Source: Seiridium cupressi
Lineage: Eukaryota; Ascomycota; Sordariomycetes; Amphisphaeriales; Sporocadaceae
Reading direction: 5' to 3'
Length of the DNA stretch: 64,000 nt
NCBI GenBank assembly: GCA_036674765.1
Contig: JARVKI010000002.1
Coordinates: forward strand, 186,001-250,000
The position numbers and the translations under genes are program-made. Below, one piece after another: positions 31,029 through 42,522 of the stretch. Within the stretch, counting starts at the first letter, position 1, and each line of letters starts with the position of its first letter. The notes beneath the pieces are model-generated. The model saw only the letters and a list, made by a program, of their open reading frames with translations, ran no database searches and was not told where the DNA came from.

Positions 31029-34000
31029 CCTCTACCTGGGCTCCCGGTGTGATATATTGACGGGAAGTGGTGAGAATCCAGCATTCTAACTGACCATGAG
31101 AGCCGGTGACGTAATGGTTACAGATCCTCGAAATCGTCAGCACCACCAAATGTCGGTGGACGGTGCCGATTTAGTGGGCATTTAATGGCGAATGGCTTGT
31201 TTGGCCACGGAACCGCAACTGCAGTTGAATTTTGTAAGGCGCTGAGCTGGAAAAAATTGTTGTTTCCTCGTCTCGGCGAAAAGACGTTGGTTGCAAACCT
31301 ACGCCGCCAACCAAGCAGTAATCGCCGAGGGTCCCGCAAGCAGCAGACCAAGAAATTCGTAAATTAAATTGATGGCAATTGTATTTGTCGCGGGATCTTT
31401 CGAGACAAGTCGAGGTTGAGTTGGATCATCCGCATTCACATCCGCAATGGTTATTTTCGTGCGGAAGGAGCTGATCCGAGCAGGTCAGTTCAGCCGACTG
31501 CTAAGCTTTTGTAGCTGGCCAAGGTTCGACGGGCTGTTGAGCGTTGTTCAAGCGCAAACTCTGTGGTGACTGTCAGAACAACAAGAAAACGCGCGGGTGA
31601 TAGTGCTCGAGTTGAATCGACAGGCAAGAACAGTGTGGGAGTAGGGAGAAGTCGTTTCCTTCCTTCTTCCTGGTGGGCGAAGGATTTAGCATTTCCCAGC
31701 AAAGAGGATCTTCATTTGGAATCGGGGGCGTAACTAAAATCCCGTGACGTGGAGCCGGGAATCGGAAAGCAATGGCCAGCATGATTGATGGCGTTGGCAA
31801 TTTAGACTCCATATTTTGGTTGGCAGTGGAGAAATCAAATGTGCTAAGGGTAACGTTTAAACGATGAGCTTATTGCCAGACATCAGCTTTCCTGATGGAC
31901 TACCGTAGCTGCAGTCGTAAGTCGCACACGCAAACGGGCCAGTACCTTTCAAGTGAGATGGCGTCGACATCCCCATATGATCTCGCTCCGGCTTCTCATC
32001 ACCAGGTCCCGTGGTAGACTTGAGTCACATTGCTGTTGGGCTCCTATTCACACAAGGAATGGCTACACAAGATGAGCAGTGTATGGTCTGATGGTTCCTC
32101 TGACCGCTGGCTACCTCCGCCTTCGTGTTCGAATTACGTGGTAGGATGAGGCTCGCGCAGCATTCCGCGAGCAGCCACCTCGTGGGACACCGCCCCCCAT
32201 TTTTGACGCGCTAAAATCCCCCGTTGGACTGGGGGAGGGTCTTGCTCATCCGCACAGGCGTCCTGTTCGTCATTCACTGGCCTATGCACCTTGAAAACCT
32301 GCTGGAGAGCCGCCTGTGTGCTATAGTCACATGATACGTTATGCAGTGTTACAGGTACGTAGTCGCGGAGCCTTGTGATTGTGGGACGTTGTTCTCTTCA
32401 TAGATCGTATTCGAAATTATCAATCTTCAGGGCAAGGCATGGGGATCGTAGCAAGCTGATGGAAAATACCGTAGAATTGCCGGCCAAGCTGCAGATCACT
32501 GGAAATTTTAGTTTTCAGCGCTAGACCACCGCCCACCTTGTTCGCTCCAGTGATGAGGCGGGCATCTCCATTAATCGACCCACGGTAATGCAGCTAACCA
32601 TCAGATCCCACGTGCATGCATTAAAGTCCAGATCCGCCTTGATAGTCACAAGACACCGCTTCACGTGAGCCAGGAGAGCTTAAGACCTGGTGCGCCATTT
32701 CTGATGCCAACCGGTATCCTCTACATATTGCCAACATGAAATTGCCAACACCTAGCTCTAGCCTCATGCAACGCTGATCCTGAGGTGTCACGGTGTGAAG
32801 CACCAAATACGACGTAGCAGATGTGATGGTAATGGTTGTGAGCATTCCTGAAGCCGCTTGTGACGGACGCGCTCTTTACGACTCGTGGTCAAAAGACAGA
32901 CAATTGGGAACGGGCATACATGCATGTCTCCCTGGCTATCAGTCTATGTCGGTGACCAAAAGAGGCACTACGAACCTTCATCTCATATTTTGAGTTGACG
33001 GCCCAAAACGTCCCCTGCGCCCAAGCCTATTTGCGGCGTTTTTTTGCCAACGACTTCGGCCGAAACTCTCTTGTCAAATGGGGGAAAGCGGTTGTTCCAC
33101 AATTGTGTTAACAGACTCTAGCGAGGCTATGATCTGCCGGTCGGGGCTGAATACCTATATCGTGGCCATACAGAAACATAAGCGGATATCTGCCATTGTT
33201 GCGCCAATCAATCCCATTTCATGTTGTGTTTCTGTATTGGATTCAACCGCTCTATCATTGGGTCGAACGGTTGAACCACGCCGCATTTAAAGGAGAAGCC
33301 TCCCGAGCAAACTCCTCCTCAAGCCAATCAGTCGTTTCGATTATCAGGAACGCAATTGTTATACGAGTGGTGGCTACTAGCAATCTGTCGCAAGACTTTC
33401 GAGGTCACAGATGTTAGCCATACATCAGAGGTGAAGTGAGCATGGTCACGGACTAGTATTAACCACATGGATGCCTTGACGACGTGCAGTAGATCGCCCT
33501 TGTCTAAAATATCTCCACGTTGATTTGAACAGCTGGAAGACTAGGTACAAATACTTAGGTAAAGATACGTCCATCCTACGTCTAACTCAGTGCTACATCC
33601 CTTGAGTTATGATGGCATTCCTCACAACCCATAGAAACTAGGCTGGTTTTGTTTTCACAACCGAACCGCATGGCTTACTCAATATCTAAGGACTCGAAAG
33701 TGAAATGACAAATATCTGGAGCATTGCAGAATCAGTACGTGGAGGCTGGCATCCGTATTGTTTCTGTGCCTTCAATGTTGCTAGAAGAAATCTTGTCTGA
33801 TGAATAGCCCATGTGGTCCGTGCGTTATCAAGTACAATGGGTAGGTAGCAGCCCAAGAGCTGGACCTGAGGCATCTCTCCTCTTTCTTCACCACATACAT
33901 CACAAGCTCACCCATTGTGTGTGCCCATCATCGGCGTTGGGAGCATTTGCATCACTCGTCTTTTGATCCGCTGTTCTCATCGTTATACCCGCGCTTCTCA

Positions 34001-34171
34001 CATTTTGCAGTACTACTGGTAGGTACGTACCCCAGACGCGCTGCCACCTTTGGCACTCATTTCCCCAAGGGGGCCCCACTAACTAGTGTCAGCGCCAAGA
34101 AATAACAAGTCGCCAGCCAATACTATACCTGACAAGGGAATAAGAGCACGATTCTCGCATTCGATCGCGAA
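31029..34171. other. 3.1-kb gene-free region
   Basis: Lies between the divergent GPCR and 2EXR genes. I found no gene. CACGTG occurs near 32609 and 32663. Short frames (for example 33078-33290) have no family motif. It may be regulatory DNA for the receptor, or decayed sequence. Confidence 0.45.
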
Positions 34172-35176
34172 ATGGATGTAAAAGATAGTCCCTTGACGAC
34201 GACCACATCATTTTCAACGCTTCCACCAGAGCTAAGATTACAGATATGGCAGTATGCCGTCGTCAGCGCGACGACTGATCGTGCAATCAGAGTCGCTGTC
34301 CATTACCTCCGTTATGAGCCACGCCGCCACTCTAGAAAGGGCAAGCATCAGCATGTTTGCATGGCAGATGGATTCTTCGCCGTGACCGAACAGGATCCAG
34401 AACCAGAAGAAGAGGTATCTCGGTCAGCCATCTACAACTTGGGACTTGTTTGCTGGGAGGCTCGTGAGGTAATTCTTGCCGCATTCCCCCAGAATATCAA
34501 AGTCTACCAGCATATTGGAGAAGACTGGAGGAGATCAAGTCAGACTCGCAAATTTCGGATGGTGCGTTGAAATCCTACAACAGATGTCCTTGTGATCACC
34601 GCCATAAGAGATGCAATGTTTCCGGATCCTCAGGAGGTCACTCCCGATGAAGCAGAAGTGCGGAGTTTCCCACGTCATGCTGTGCTCTTTCGTCATTTCC
34701 GCGAGATCGTCTCATCTTTCTGGCACGTGGGGTACGGTTATGTTGGACTCACAGGACTCGAACAAGAACATGAAATTAGATTCTTCCGGATTCAAGAATC
34801 TTTCGGGTTTTCCCGTTTGAAGCGTCTTTTGGATTGGTTTGAGTCGCTGAAGCATTTCTACGTGTGGCCCAACCCCAAGAACTGGCCCGAAATCCGGCCA
34901 GTTGGTCTCAGGATACGCGACACTCAGGACCACCCATTGATAGGAGCGAATTGGCATGTTCATGCTAGTGCCCAAAATCTTTTAGTGGTGCTCAGAAGGT
35001 CTCACCATTATCCGAATTATGGTGCTGTGGATGGTCATAAGCATTGGGTACCGCAGTCCAGACGAATAGAAACGATGGGATTGTATGCTTCAGCTTTCTG
35101 GGTCCGAACGACTTGTGCAGAGGCGGAACGGATCGCTCAAGAACACGAAAAGAAGACTGTGAAGAGCCGGAACTAG
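34172..35176 (+). pseudogene. 2EXR-domain protein interrupted by one in-frame stop
   Basis: One frame runs from ATG 34172 to TAG 35174-35176 (about 334 residues) broken only by a TGA at 34568-34570. The N-terminus has the 2EXR signature FSTLPPELRLQIWQYA at about residues 14-29, and the sense continues past the stop: FRMVR, stop, NPTTDVLVITAIRD, which is the place where family members usually read R-x-NP-x-TD. The C-terminal half (RHAVLFRHFREIV, LDWFESLKHFYVWP) is intact. 2EXR proteins are abundant in filamentous fungi and of unknown function. The stop can be explained by one transition (CGA or TGG to TGA). It could be a true null allele, an error in the sequence, or recoding; the context is not that of a known readthrough signal. 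Confidence 0.75.
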
Positions 35177-36309
35177 CGGAAAGGCGCATCGTGGTTGCTA
35201 GAGAGGCAAGACTGCAGGACGGTTGACAAGGGTTGCCATTAGATATTTGGGCATGGTCACTCTCTTGGAAGGAGCGAGTGCAGCGTTGGAGGTACAGACA
35301 CCAGGAGCCAAACCAGAATACAGGGAGGGACAGCAGTTTCTTGAGGAACGGTTTGTGTAGATGAACGCACATTTTATAGGGTGTGACTCTTCATTTACAG
35401 ACCAGAGATGAATCAGGTCACGGAACACGGCAATCGGTGGATTGCAATCCTGTCACATCTCCTGCGATCGGCCGATCGCATGATACTGCTCATAGACATA
35501 CCGCAATGTATTAGAAAGTCATACGATGAAGCAACTGGTCAGATCCTTCTCCACCACCGACAAATGAATGACCTGAAAATGTTGAATCCATCACCAAGCC
35601 TTAGCCAGAAGTGGTAGGACCAGAATCCAGGGTTTACATGATTGCCTCCATTTAGACCTGTCATTTTGCCCTGCCAATGATTGAGCGGCGTTCATACATG
35701 GTTCCCCCAGGTATGCCTTCCCTTGCCCTGTTTATGTGTACAAGACAATCGCATCCAAGTTTCCTCAGGCATATATACCATGAAGCGCCAGCTGACCAGG
35801 ACTGACTGTCGCGCATGGATGAACGCAACGACCACGTCCTGAGGAGTGCGCGAAATCGATCGCCAGATTATAAAGAAATCATATGTCTGGGGTGTGCGGC
35901 ACGCAAGCACCATCTCATTGGCATGGCCTCTTTGGGTAATCCATTTAATTCTTGGACTTACTGAGTGACAAGTTTATTCCTATTGCTGTGCTTTCTTTAT
36001 TGCATTTTCCCCCACCTCTGGCTTCCTTCACCCATTGCAAACGACAGGACAGTGCAACCGAGTTTTCTCTTAGCCAGCACTAAATACCGGACCTGCTGCT
36101 AAATAATCTCTTGCGACTCCGGTGTTGGCGATGGCCATGATAACCATATCGCTTTGATTGCATTCTAAGGCCCAGAACGACTCTGATCCCGAAACTCTCA
36201 CGATATGTCTCAGGTTACCACAGTGGGTCGTTCCCGAGGCCATCTTCTTTCCTTACCACCTCATTGTCGTTGCATTGATCGCTAACGGATTTTTCCATAG
36301 CCACAGGCT
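35177..36309. other. Intergenic stretch
   Basis: No gene recognised in either strand; short unmatched frames only. Confidence 0.4.
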
Positions 36310-37507
36310 ATGCCTGCCGCCATTACTATGGGTACTAGCTGGGATGTCGCAATCAGTGTCACTGGCAGCGATGGGTCCCGAGCTCTTTTCAAGGTTCAGA
36401 AGTCCAAGCTTGAAGGTCTCAGTGACTACTTCAAGAAGTTCTTTGACCGTTCGCATTTCGGAGGCAACAACGGCCAGGACGGCATCTATCACCTGACTGA
36501 AGACACCGGCGCCACGACGACAACGTTACGCCTCTTCTTCCACTGTGTTCACCAGAACCACAAAGACCCCCGAGATTTCAGATTCCCCGATCAATATTAC
36601 GATGTTCCAGTTGCTGAGCTCTGGCGCATTCTCACCTTGGTCGACGTCCAAGGCATCAAACATATACATGTGGGCAAATACCATATCAAGTTGAGGCCTC
36701 TCCAGTACTGGTTCGATACCTGGCTTGAGCGCTTCACGGCTCAGAACAAGAACCAGACGGCATACGAAAAGCTCCTGTACCCGGCCTATGTACTGGACAA
36801 GTCTCACGTCGGCCAGCGCGGCGTGCATGTGCCCGGGCCATTTGCTATGGTTACTAAATTCCTGCTCTACCACAGTGTCGGTCAGTTGAAGGAAAGAAGC
36901 CCCCTTCTAGAGCAAGGTTCTGGGTACGAGAGATACTACAAAGGCATGCATATGCCCGAGGACATCATTAGTAAGTTTCAACCCATCTCGGTATAGAACT
37001 CCAGACATTGACAGCGGCTCAGATCAATTACGAAAGGCGCGGGCCCACATGCGCAGCAATATCACGAACGAGATTGATGTTAGTCGATCGTTTCTCTCTA
37101 CAAGGAATCATACCTACAAGAATCGAGTAGAGGCATACATCACGCTGATGAAAACCCTCCGAGCTACGGGGATCTATCCCTTACAAGATGTCAGCGCAAA
37201 GAAGAGCGTTCATGATATTATTTCCCAACTTAAAGACCTGAAATCCGACTGTCCCTGTCGTATGTTACATTGCACCCGCTGTCGTCCTTACGCCAAGATC
37301 TCAAAGGTGGCCCGCGAGCAAAGCGACAAGTTCGATGGACTTTGTCTCGCATGCTTGGACTCTTCGGCTTCCGGCTGTCTAGGAAATTATTCCTCTGAAA
37401 ATCGCAAATCAGGTTCTAGACCTTCGCTTTCTAAGCTCGAAACGCCGTGCGGCTGGCATGGCTGGGAAACGTGGAGATTCTCACACTTCAATCACATAGA
37501 CCGCTGA
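36310..37507 (+). CDS. BTB/POZ-like fungal protein with C-terminal Cys cluster
   Basis: Two exons, 36310-36970 and 37023-37507, giving 381 residues. The first ATG (36310) is used; MGTSWDVAIS at 36328 is also possible. The N-terminal part (WDVAISVTGSDGSRALFKVQKSKLEGLSDYFKKFF) has the strand-strand-helix pattern and the position of the fungal BTB domain, though it is divergent. The middle is helical. The second exon carries cysteines and histidines arranged as CPCRMLHCTRC, then CLACLDSSASGC and CGWHGW, which could bind zinc and is common in lineage-specific fungal BTB proteins. BTB proteins often act as adaptors, but no partner can be named here. The intron (52 bp) ends CTCAG and keeps frame. 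No homologous neighbour is adjacent. Confidence 0.7.
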
Positions 37508-38163
37508 TGTGCCGAAGACCAAGGGGCCGTCGCAATTCGCCTCAAGATTCCATTCGGGACATGAATTCCCAAGCATGGAATCTTGCTCCTCATAGGATAA
37601 CAGTGTCAGGGAGATCCCTAAGGAGTTGTGCTAAATGCATGCTGACTATGGTTTTGTCTGCAAATGATGCATAACGTAGTCAATAGGTCTATAGACAATC
37701 GATCGCAACGATATTTTCTCGAGCGATCCGGATGTCCACTGTCCTAGGTATGAAACAAGCTCACCACAGTCCAGAATTCGTCCCGGGCAGATCAGATCTC
37801 ACGATCGTTCCTGTATAGTCCTGCATCCCGATCTACAGGCAGTAGCGCTAGGCGTATTTAGGGAAGCGGCAGGTACGTTACTCCACTAACGCCCACTGAA
37901 ATGCCGTCATACCTAGCACCACGTGAACGCCTCGATATGCACCATGTTTTTTTCTTCACCTGTGCCATGATTCACGACATGAATTAGAAGACCAATTCCC
38001 CAATTGCCGTCAATTTCTCCAATCTTTTTTCTTCCGTCGACTTTCTTGGTTTTGGTGGAGTTCAATTGGAGCAGCGACCTTTCATATCATTTCGAGAATT
38101 CGTTTTCAACTTGGACATTAGACGTTAGAACAACAAGGCCCCGGCCTCCTCAAGCTTACCAAC
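37508..38163. promoter_or_regulatory. Promoter region of the sugar transporter gene
   Basis: 656 bp between two plus-strand genes; the last 150 bp are pyrimidine-rich (TTTTTTCTTCCGTC-type), usual for fungal core promoters. No specific factor site called. Confidence 0.4.
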
Positions 38164-39813
38164 ATGTCCTTCGCAAAGGATAAGGTGCTTTCGCTATGGC
38201 ACAACAAGCGCGCCCAGGTGGTGCTCTTCTCGTCGACAGCCATTGCGCTGTACGGTTACGACCAGGGCATGATGTCGTTGATCAACACCAACTACAACTA
38301 CCTTGCTACCATGGGTATCGCCTCTGACGACCCGCTTGTCGGCTGGATCGTATCCGTCTACTACCTTGGCTGTGCCGTGGGTGCTGTGGTCTTCTCCAAG
38401 GTAGCCGATCGCTGGGGCCGGAAGAAGTCTATCTTCGCGTGTCTGGCTATGGCTGCTCTGGGCAATCTGGTCATGTTCGTCACTGGCATGTGGGGCAAGT
38501 CAGGCGCTCTACAATCAATGTTCCTCGGTCGTGTTATCATGGGACTTGGGGTCGGTGGAATCGATGCTGTGATCCCGATCTACAGCAGTGAATTGGCGGA
38601 TGACGAGGCACGTGGCAAGGCTCTCGCGCAGGAGTTCCAAATGAACATTTTCGGACTCAACATGGCGTTCGGGATCAATCTCATTGTGACTAGGCTTTTG
38701 GGAAAGACCAACGAATGGGCGTGGCGTATTCCAATTGTCGTCATGCAGGTGTATCCTGTCGCGCTGATGCTGTGTGTCGAGAGCCTCCCAGAAAGTCCGC
38801 GGTGGTTCATTTACCAAGGTCGAGATGATGATGCGAGAAAGGCGTTGGAAATGATCTACGGCGGTAAATACGGTGAGGGAGAGGAAGGGGAAGGCGATCG
38901 AAAATTTGAAGATTTGAAGAAGAAGCATGACGACGAGGTGGGGGACAACGTGAGCTATTGGGATATGTTCACGCCAAGTCATGATCAATTCCACCCGACT
39001 GTTATCACGATCATGGTGCAGATTAACCAGGCGCTCACAGGTTACGGGGCTGTATCTGTCTACGGGTATGGCATCGTTGCTCCCCACATGAATGTTTACT
39101 GACAGATTGGCAGGCCCCAGATATTCTCTCTACTCGGTTTTGATACCGTAACATCAGAGAACTTGACCATGGCAAATTACCTGTCATATTTCGTTCTTAT
39201 GACGTTCGCATGGGTCCTCATCGACGCTCTAGGTCGTCGCATCCTGCTTCTTTGGGGCTCCTTTGTCCTGACTATCTGCTTCTTGTTGCTTGCCCTTTTC
39301 GGAGGGCTTGCAATGAACTCATATGAGTTGGGCCTCAACCGGACCGCAATCGCAATTCCTGGAGTTGTATCCTTGTTTGTGGCGACGGGCGCTTTCGGGA
39401 TTGGCTGGTTGGCAACAGTTTGGCTCGTCCCAACTGAAATATTCCCGACTACTGCCCGTGCACAGGCTGCAGCAGTCAGCGTGATCATCTGGGGACTGGC
39501 CAATTTCGCCATCACCTTCCTGACGCCCATCATGTTTAATAATCTGGCGTATTACATATACCTCGTATTTGCGGGTACAAATGCAGTTGCCGGAATCTGG
39601 ACATATTTCTACCTGCCGGAGAGTGGAAACCGAAGCTTCGAGGATAATGTCCAGTTCTTTACCGAGGCACGAAAAGTTGGCAGCTGGTCGGTCAGCCATA
39701 TTAAGAATGGCGAATGGAAGAGCATGCCGTACGGGGATGTCTTGCTGGACGGAAGTGACGAAGCAAGAGAGCAGGCTCCATTGCTGCAGAGAGTAGCAGA
39801 TCAGGTCCAATAG
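38164..39813 (+). CDS. MFS sugar transporter (hexose-transporter family)
   Basis: Two exons, 38164-39065 and 39114-39813, giving 533 residues; the intron is 48 bp. Twelve hydrophobic helices are visible. Family marks include GYDQGMMS in helix 1, the loop motif DRWGRKKS after helix 2, GRVIMGLGVGG, PESPRWFIYQGRDDDARKAL before the central loop, and in the second half DALGRR and the conserved PTEIFPTTARAQA. The final PESG-NRSFED replaces the usual PETKG-x-LEE, a common divergence. It would import hexoses or related sugars across the plasma membrane. The central loop has an acidic insert (GEGEEGEGDRK). The second exon start GPQIFS follows helix 7 correctly, which confirms the splice. Substrate cannot be fixed from sequence. 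Confidence 0.92.
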
Positions 39814-39976
39814 ACTTCTAGAGGTGAAGCGGGTTTCTATCATGGGCATTGAAGAGAGGTCCTGAAAATACGATGCTATGAGTATACGATTGCATAGCGA
39901 GGACATGACCGACGGGAGTGGATTGCCGTACTTACACGAGAAAGAGGCCAGGATATCAACTTTATAGCGAGTGCCG

Positions 39977-40495
39977 TCATTTATAGACGTAGAAATATTG
40001 CACAGACTTTTTCCCTTCATCGTACTCATACAGTCCTTCTCCGATGCGCCGGAAGCCGACCTTCTCGTAGAGCTTCATGGCCTCCAAGTCTTTGCTGAGC
40101 ACATTCATGACGATCGCCATTCCATTCTCCCTTGCCCAGCCACATGCTTTCTCGATCAGGCCGCGGCCGAGGCCCTGGCCTCTAGCATGTTTGCGGACGA
40201 AGAAACGCGCTACCACAACTGTCCGTCCAACATCCCCACCACTGTCTGGGAGATCTAGCCAGGCACGCACAGCAGCCTGGTTACCTTGAGCGCCAGCGAC
40301 AACGACGATCTGACCCACCACCGAGTTCGCATGCACGGCAACCCAGGCTTCGACGAGGCCGTCGGGTGCCAGGAAGGCCGCTGCAGTCGCTGTGCCTTCA
40401 ATTGGGTAGCCGTCGGTGTTGTAGACGTCCTCCAGTGCCTCCACCAGAGCAGGAATATCAGCCTCTCGGCGCGTGCGAATATCCGTGTTGGCCAT
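39977..40495 (-). CDS. GNAT-family N-acetyltransferase
   Basis: Single exon of 172 residues beginning MANTDIRTRREADIPAL, typical of a GNAT opening strand and helix. The acetyl-CoA loop is clear: VARFFVRKHARGQGLGRGLIEKACGWA (R-x-x-G-x-G pattern) at about 95-120, followed by VLSKDLEAMKLYEKVGFRRIGEG, the last conserved motif with Tyr and Phe. Length matches single-domain bacterial-type GNATs. Acceptor unknown; could be an amino group on a small molecule or protein N-terminus. It is convergent with the sugar transporter (163 bp between stops) and divergent from the MCT-like gene. No targeting signal seen. Confidence 0.88.
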   Translation of the reverse strand: MANTDIRTRREADIPALVEALEDVYNTDGYPIEGTATAAAFLAPDGLVEAWVAVHANSVVGQIVVVAGAQGNQAAVRAWLDLPDSGGDVGRTVVVARFFVRKHARGQGLGRGLIEKACGWARENGMAIVMNVLSKDLEAMKLYEKVGFRRIGEGLYEYDEGKKSVQYFYVYK

Positions 40496-41134
40496 GATGT
40501 ATTTGCCCTGACGTTGGGCAGTGACGCGTGACGCGCCCCAAGCTGGCGCTTAATCTGCCCCGTCCTACCACCACACGCGGGGTGATATCCCACGGCGTAA
40601 AGATTGGCCTTATGTAGGTATTATCTATCTCGGCTGCCGAGCTACGACAATGACTTCCGTGAATAGCAAGCGCTTCCGTACTATGCGAGAAGGCTATCCC
40701 GGGTCAAATAACGTAAATCTTTCGGCACTAGGTTGCCGGACGAGCACGTTAAGACATACACGACTGGCGCTGACCGACTCAATGTTCTCCGAGGTCGGCA
40801 TCGCGACATGGCCCGGCGGGAGGCGACCGATGGGGTTTAGCAAAATCTGGGGTCGGGAGGACCAGTCCTATCACAAGGGGTAGAGATCTCGGTAGGTGGT
40901 TCCGGGGAGGAGCTTCCATCCCCACAATCTCGTCCTCGATGCCCATCCCCAAACCGCAGGTGGGAAGAAAAAGTCTGCGCTACTACCTAATGAATACAAC
41001 GGATTACCAATGGCGTATATCCAATCTATCCGAAATGTAAAAAGATGGCGGCCCTATCACGTCATACTGGCTCTACTTGAGCTTCTTCTGTTTCTCGATG
41101 GGAGTTTGCATCGTGAGAACAGAGCTGCTCGAGT
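40496..41134. promoter_or_regulatory. Divergent promoter region of GNAT and MCT-like genes
   Basis: 639 bp between divergent starts. GC-rich patches near 40800-40880; no distinct factor site named. Confidence 0.4.
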
Positions 41135-42522
41135 ATGTCGGAAAGAATGCATGATGCGGCGAGTCCAGCTATTCAGATTGCTGATCTGAATGATGGCATC
41201 ATATCGGAAGTCCAGAAACAGGAGCCGGAGGCTGATGTCGGACAGGGAAGCGTGAAAGGGGACGAGCCACCAGATGGAGGACTGACCGCCTGGTTGCAAG
41301 TTCTCGGCTCTTTTTGTCTGTACTGGAATACCTGGTAAGGAACGATGAGCCCGTGTCTTCTAGACCTTCACACTGACTTCAGGATCTCAGGGGCTTGGTC
41401 AACGCATATGGTGTCTTCCAGACTTATTACCAGAATAACCTGTTGCGAGAGATGTCCCCGTCCGCCATATCCTGGCTCGGCTCGATCCAGTCGTTCTTAT
41501 TGTTGTTTGTCGGCGTGGTGTCAGGGCCACTGTACGACAAGGGCTACCTGCGTTCATTGATACTGTCTGGCAGTGCTTTCATCGTGATAGGCCTGATGAT
41601 GACCAGTCTGTGTACGCAGTTCTGGCAGCTCGTACTTGCCCAAGGCATCTGTGTCGGTATGGGCACGGGAATCATGTACGTGCCCTCGCTGGCCATCATT
41701 CCTCAGTATTTCCAGCGGCGGAAGGCAATTGCACTCGGCCTCGTCGTCTCAGGTTCGAGCTGCGGTGGCGTTCTGTATTCGATCATCTTTACACAGTTGG
41801 AGCCAAAGGTTGGGTTCGGCTGGACATTGCGCGTTATGGGATTGATCGCGCTCTTGACGCTGTCCGTTTCGCTGGCGATTCTCCGGCGCCGCGATGAGCC
41901 ATCCGACAAGATTCGTTCCCTTCTCGAACTGTCTGCCTTTAGAGAACGCCCGTATGTTCTGTACTGCGCGGCATTGTGCTGCAGCAATATCGCGTTCTTC
42001 ACGCCAGTTTTCTACATGCAGCCATATGCCCTAGTGCATGGATTAGGTGGTCAAACTATCGCTCTATATCTTGTCGCCATTATGAACGCTTGTTCCATAG
42101 CGGGTCGCCTGGCACCCTCGCTCATTGCAAACAGGATTGGACCTGTTCAGACTTTGTTCAGTAGCGTCTTATGCACAGCCATTACCGTGTTTGGGTGGAC
42201 CGCCACGACCGAAGGCTGGGGAAATATCGCGTTCGCCGCCTTCTTCGGGTTCTTTTCTGGCGGAATAGTCGCGTTGCCAGCAGTGGTACTGACCAGTTTC
42301 ACGTCTGATCTGAGCCGCCTGGGCACCAGACTGGGCATGTCTTCGGTGCTGAATGCCTTTGGCTCCTTGATAGGTGCTCCTATTGGAGGAGCTATTCTCA
42401 ACTCGACCGGGAGCTACCTAGGCATCCAGCTGTATGCTGGTTCAATAGTCACAGTCACGGCAAGTTGCCTGCTTGCTCTGAGGTTTGCACTTACTGGAAT
42501 GAAATTAAAAGCCAAAGTTTAG
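41135..42522 (+). CDS. MFS monocarboxylate-type transporter (MCT/Mch family)
   Basis: Two exons, 41135-41334 and 41391-42522, giving 443 residues. The first exon carries a hydrophilic N-terminus ending in PPDGGLTAWLQVLGSF, the DGG-W signature that opens MCT proteins just before helix 1. The splice joins CLYWNTW to GLVNAYGVFQTYY, the usual helix 1 exit. Helices continue through GTGIMYVPSLAIIPQYFQRRKAIALGL (family motif with RR-x-A) and NRIGPVQTLF. A second acceptor 9 bp earlier would break the frame. Fungal members move monocarboxylates, riboflavin, nicotinate or other small acids, so the substrate is open. Likely plasma or vacuolar membrane. No biosynthetic cluster surrounds it. Confidence 0.88.
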
